DNA from: Vibrio penaeicida
GTDB taxonomy: Bacteria; Pseudomonadota; Gammaproteobacteria; Enterobacterales; Vibrionaceae
Assembly (NCBI RefSeq): GCF_030689305.1
Contig: NZ_JAUYVM010000012.1
Coordinates: 1-64,000 of the forward strand
Direction: 5' to 3'
Length of the DNA: 64,000 nt
The position numbers and the translations under genes were made by a program. Positions 60,555 to 64,000 of the stretch are shown here, piece after piece. The stretch's first letter is position 1. Every line of letters starts with the position of its first letter. The notes below the pieces were generated by a model, which made no database searches, had not been told where the DNA came from, and was given only the letters and a program-made list of their open reading frames with translations.

Positions 60555-61937
60555 ATGAGTAATCAACCACTTTCAATTGAGGAATGTCAGCGAGCAAGAA
60601 TGGCACGAGATCAGCGGTTTGATGGTCGTTTCTATGTAGCCGTAAAAACAACCGGTATTTTCTGCCGTCCTATTTGCCCTGCAAATTTACCGCAGGAAAA
60701 GAACGTGACTTACTATTTCGACCAAGCACAAGCTTTGCAGGCTGGGTTTCGTCCGTGTTTGCGTTGTCGACCAGACAGCGCACCCAGCTCGTGGGCTTGG
60801 AAAGGGGCAGAAACGTCGTTCCAGCGTGCGATCAAACTGATAGAGCAAGGGGCTCTGCAATCTGGTGGTATTTCTGATTTGTCTGATCGATTGGGTATAT
60901 CTGATCGCTACCTAAGAAAACTCTTTGATAAGTACCTCGGCATGTCTCCCAAGCAATACGCCCAATATCACAAGCTGATGTTCGCAAAACAGCTTTTGCA
61001 TGAAAGCTCAATAAGCATTAGTGACATTGCGTTTGCCAGTGGCTTTAACAGTGTAAGGCGGTTCAATGATGCATTTAAAAGCTTGCTAAAGCTAACACCG
61101 ACCCAAGTAAGAAAATCTGAGGGTGATGCATCGAAAACCAACCATATACGTTTAGGCTTCAAATCGCCTTTGCACTGGCAGCATATGCTGAATTTCTATC
61201 GGATGCGCTCCATTGAAGGGGTCGAAACCATTGGAGATGATTTTTACGAGCGGCACTTTAGTTTAAATGGATCAAAAGGGTGGTTTCGGGCTTCTGTGAT
61301 TTCTAATCAGCACATGCAGGTTGAATTCGAACTTGATGATATAACCCAATTGAAAGCACTCGTGGTCAAGTTACGTCGAATGTTTGATCTTGATGTGAGT
61401 ATTACCGAAGTTGAGCATCACCTAACAGCGATAGCGACAGATCTAATCCGAGAAAGTGGGATCAGAATCCCCGGCGTTTGGAGCCCTTGGGAAGCAGGGG
61501 TAAGAGCCATCTTAGGTCAGCAAGTATCGGTTAAAGCGGCGATAGGTCAGCTTAATTTGTTGACTGAGAAACTGAATTCGACAGATAACTCAAAAGACGG
61601 TTCGGGTATCCGTTATTTCCCTACGCCAGAGAAAGTGGCAAGTGCGGAATTAACCTTCCTTAGAATGCCCAACAGTCGAAAAGAAACGCTGGCTCGATTT
61701 GCAGATTATTGTTTGAACAATCCCGATGCCGATCCATCTGAATGGATAGAAATAAAAGGGGTTGGACCGTGGACCATTAATTACGCTCAGCTTCGTGGTC
61801 AGTCCATAGCCAATTGCTTTTTAAGTGGCGATCTCGTCGTTAAGAAGGCGATGGTCCACTATCCAGAAATGTCACCTGAAAATGTCGCCCCTTGGGGCAG
61901 TTACGCCACCTTACATTGTTGGAATTTACCGCTATGA
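60555..61937 (+). CDS. Ada-type DNA-repair regulator fused to AlkA glycosylase
   Basis: About 460 residues combining three modules. Residues 1-80 form the Ada zinc/methyl-acceptor domain with four Cys (FCRPICPA, PCLRCRPD). An AraC helix-turn-helix follows (LSDRLGISDRYLRKLFDKYLGMSPKQYAQYHKL, ISDIAFASGFNSVRRFNDAFK). The last part is a 3-methyladenine DNA glycosylase of the HhH-GPD type (WSPWEAGVRAILGQQVSVKAA, IKGVGPWTINYAQLRG, catalytic-type Asp in SGDLVVKKA). It would repair and sense alkylation damage in one protein. Start 60555 has AAGGA 10 bases upstream; an ATG at 60519 has no ribosome site. It overlaps ogt by 4 bp. Confidence 0.93.
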   Translation: MSNQPLSIEECQRARMARDQRFDGRFYVAVKTTGIFCRPICPANLPQEKNVTYYFDQAQALQAGFRPCLRCRPDSAPSSWAWKGAETSFQRAIKLIEQGALQSGGISDLSDRLGISDRYLRKLFDKYLGMSPKQYAQYHKLMFAKQLLHESSISISDIAFASGFNSVRRFNDAFKSLLKLTPTQVRKSEGDASKTNHIRLGFKSPLHWQHMLNFYRMRSIEGVETIGDDFYERHFSLNGSKGWFRASVISNQHMQVEFELDDITQLKALVVKLRRMFDLDVSITEVEHHLTAIATDLIRESGIRIPGVWSPWEAGVRAILGQQVSVKAAIGQLNLLTEKLNSTDNSKDGSGIRYFPTPEKVASAELTFLRMPNSRKETLARFADYCLNNPDADPSEWIEIKGVGPWTINYAQLRGQSIANCFLSGDLVVKKAMVHYPEMSPENVAPWGSYATLHCWNLPL

Positions 61938-62422
61938 AAAATTTATCTGAAAACGTTTATACCATTTTGTCCAGCAAACTGGGGGATGTCACGATCCAAG
62001 CGAATGATGACGGTTTGCTAGGTATTTGGTTTGAAACGTATACGACAAAACCACAAGAACTTGGACGTGAAGATCGCAAGCACAATGTGTTAGCTGAAGC
62101 TTGCAAGCAGCTTACGGAATACTTCGATGGAGGTCGAAAAACCTTTGATGTACCTCTTGCAGCAAAAGGCACCGATTTCCAAAAACAGGTGTGGCAAGCG
62201 TTAACGCAAATTCCTTTTGGAGAAACTTGGAGTTATCAAGATCTCGCAAACACTATTGGCAACCCGAAAGCGGTGCGAGCAGTCGGGCTTGCCAACGGCA
62301 AAAACCCTATATCTGTGATTGTGCCGTGCCACCGCGTGATAGGCAAAAGCGGTAAGTTAACCGGATACGCTGGTGGGTTAGAACGCAAAGAAGCGTTATT
62401 GAAGTTGGAAGGGATTCTTTAG
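61934..62422 (+). CDS. ogt: Methylated-DNA-protein cysteine methyltransferase
   Basis: A 162-residue suicide repair enzyme that removes methyl groups from O6-methylguanine. The active motif is IVPCHRVIGKSGKLTGYAGG, with GTDFQKQVWQALTQIPFGETWSYQDLA for DNA binding. The start at 61934 lies in the ATGA overlap with the Ada-AlkA stop, so the two repair genes are translated together. The longer reading from 61892 would run inside the upstream gene and was not used. Together with the upstream gene it forms a full alkylation-repair unit. Confidence 0.94.
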   Translation: MKNLSENVYTILSSKLGDVTIQANDDGLLGIWFETYTTKPQELGREDRKHNVLAEACKQLTEYFDGGRKTFDVPLAAKGTDFQKQVWQALTQIPFGETWSYQDLANTIGNPKAVRAVGLANGKNPISVIVPCHRVIGKSGKLTGYAGGLERKEALLKLEGIL

Positions 62423-62616
62423 ACGGCTGAGTAAAGAATATTATGAATTGTAACGTAAGTTCATATTCAAAAATGTCGTAATTGAATTGATTTATGACCT
62501 ATAAACTAAACTGGTCATCATCTTATTTTCCAATCAAAAATTCGCTGAACCTAGTACCTTGGGGGCGTTTGGGTATATGCTAAAGCACGAGTGAGAAATA
62601 ATTTATTGGGATAGGG

Positions 62617-63861
62617 TTGCTGACGTTTGTGGCTAAAAAAACAGAAGATACACGTCAAGAAAAACGGGAAAAAATTGTAGTCATTGATGACTCCAAAACT
62701 TTGTGTGACACGTTTTGTGAGTTACTTGTAGATTTAGGGTTTCGCACTGAAGGCTATTATTCGGGTATTGCTGCCTTAGAAGGCATGCAAAAGGATATCC
62801 CAGATCTTCTGTTACTTGACTTGAATATGCCGGATATGGATGGCTACGAGGTATGTCGACGGATGCAGTCCAATGAAGCATTGTCAGAGATTCCTGTGCT
62901 TGTAATAAGCAGTTACAGTAATATCGATGAAAAACTGAAAGCGTTTGAGGTCGGTGCTGTGGATTATGTAACCAAACCAATCCAAATGGCGGAGGTGCAG
63001 GCGAGGATAGAAACTCATTTGTCTTTGCGTCGTTATCATTCAGCCCTAGAGGAGAAGAATACCCAATTGACTCAAACTCTCGAAGAGTTGAAAAACGCTC
63101 AGCGACAACTGATCCAGACTGGCAAGCTAGCTTCGCTAGGAAAATTAGTCGCTGGGGTCGCACACGAAATTAATAATCCTGTCAGTTTTATTATTGGTAA
63201 TGCTCATATCATTCAACGTGATCTCACTAAACTTCTTGAGTTACACCGTAATAATGAGTTCTCTTGCGAAAGAGATTCCAATAAAGATAATTGTCTTGAA
63301 GATACATTGACGGAGCTGGTCCCTGCTGCTGATGACGTTCTTGAAGCATCGCTAAGAATCAATAATATCGTTAAAGATCTGCAGTCGTTCAGTGCTAAGG
63401 GAGCCACAGATAAATTAGCCATTAATTTTTCCGCATTGGTTAAAAAAGCAGTGAATTGGATTACAAAAAGTAACCAGTCCATGGCAGATATTGTGCTGTT
63501 ACTGCCAAAGAATTTGCCAGTACAAGGAAATGAAGGTCAACTAACGCAGGTGATACTGAACTTGCTTACCAATGCGTTAGACGCTTTGAAAGAAGAAGCC
63601 AAGCCGAAAGTCACGATAACGGGTGAACGTTGTGGGGACAGTGTAGTTCTAAAAATTAAAGATAATGGTACTGGTGTTAAACCGTGTCATTTAGAGCATC
63701 TATTTGATCCTTTTTTTACCACTAAGAAAGTCGGAGAAGGAACCGGACTAGGTTTATCGATCAGTTACGGTTTAGTGGTTGAACATAAGGGGGTTCTTAC
63801 CGCAGAAAATAACCCTGACAAAGGGGTATGTTTTACGTTGACACTACCTTGGTATGACTAG
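62617..63861 (+). CDS. Response regulator-histidine kinase hybrid
   Basis: A 414-residue soluble signalling protein. Residues 18-135 form a receiver domain (D24, D25, phospho-acceptor D68 in LLLLDLNMPDMDG, K120). A coiled-coil linker (140-175) leads to HisKA with H183 in LVAGVAHEINNP, and the HATPase domain follows (NLLTNALDAL, DNGTGV, FFTTKKVGEGTGLGLSISYG). No sensor or membrane helix is present, so input probably comes through the receiver. Start codon is TTG at 62617 or GTG at 62629; neither has an ideal site, and the choice is uncertain. The orphan arrangement makes its partner unknown. Confidence 0.9.
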   Translation: MLTFVAKKTEDTRQEKREKIVVIDDSKTLCDTFCELLVDLGFRTEGYYSGIAALEGMQKDIPDLLLLDLNMPDMDGYEVCRRMQSNEALSEIPVLVISSYSNIDEKLKAFEVGAVDYVTKPIQMAEVQARIETHLSLRRYHSALEEKNTQLTQTLEELKNAQRQLIQTGKLASLGKLVAGVAHEINNPVSFIIGNAHIIQRDLTKLLELHRNNEFSCERDSNKDNCLEDTLTELVPAADDVLEASLRINNIVKDLQSFSAKGATDKLAINFSALVKKAVNWITKSNQSMADIVLLLPKNLPVQGNEGQLTQVILNLLTNALDALKEEAKPKVTITGERCGDSVVLKIKDNGTGVKPCHLEHLFDPFFTTKKVGEGTGLGLSISYGLVVEHKGVLTAENNPDKGVCFTLTLPWYD

Positions 63862-64000
63862 AGCGTGTTGACTTCTCGTTGTCAATTTTCTTGTATGATA
63901 AACAGACTCTATTCATCCACCATATTTTCCACGTTTAGGAAATCAGTTGGTGACATATTCTGTACTTGATTCAGTAAGAATTGCTGAAAAGCCTCTGCGA

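Overview
The gene content points to a Vibrio-like marine gammaproteobacterium: nirBDC-cobA, a vibrio-type M9 collagenase with C-terminal PPC-like domains, a GlyGly-CTERM protein, an alkylsulfatase, and tRNA-Cys/tRNA-Leu genes with tRNA-derived repeats. This is an inference from gene families and was not checked by any search.

Layout. 1-13.6 kb is metabolic and lies between two identical tRNA-Cys genes, each preceded by repeats that mimic the 3' end of tRNA-Leu. It holds a secreted alpha-amylase, a MocR-type regulator, a second-type cydABX oxidase operon, the nirB-nirD-nirC-cobA nitrite assimilation cluster, and a class IV PLP enzyme controlled by a divergent MerR regulator. 13.8-20.3 kb carries a TPR membrane protein, an amidohydrolase and a Fur-boxed fecBCDE ferric citrate importer. 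20.4-27 kb is accessory: an AbiE-type (type IV) toxin-antitoxin pair sits between two 266-bp direct repeats, followed by an AT-rich caspase-NACHT protein, a likely defence protein. 27-34.9 kb is again chromosomal (alkylsulfatase with its LysR regulator, collagenase, MerR with a DUF2938-like membrane protein).

35-56 kb is the most unusual part. First comes a three-gene operon on the minus strand: a sigma-region-4-like protein, a 181-aa unknown, and a membrane protein with a Lon-type (S16) Ser-Lys protease domain. Divergent from it are a GlyGly-CTERM surface protein and a large protein with a hydrophobic C-terminal tail. Next is a reverse-transcriptase-associated type III (III-D-like) CRISPR-Cas locus. 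It has a 20-repeat array, a leader, cas2, a Cas6-RT-Cas1 fusion, an embedded DEDDh exonuclease, and a compact effector set (TIGR03986-type RAMP, fused Cas7-Cas7, Csx10, and a Cas10 with no HD domain and GGDE in place of GGDD). All cas genes overlap or nearly touch, so they are probably one transcript running toward the array. Several spacers read as the sense strand of genes, and at least one contains a Shine-Dalgarno-ATG start, as expected if spacers are captured from mRNA.

56-64 kb holds an RhlE-type DEAD-box helicase, two paralogous exported proteins (one interrupted by a single in-frame stop, the other with a 264-bp MITE-like element at its ribosome binding site), an Ada/AraC-AlkA fusion overlapping ogt, and a response regulator-histidine kinase hybrid.
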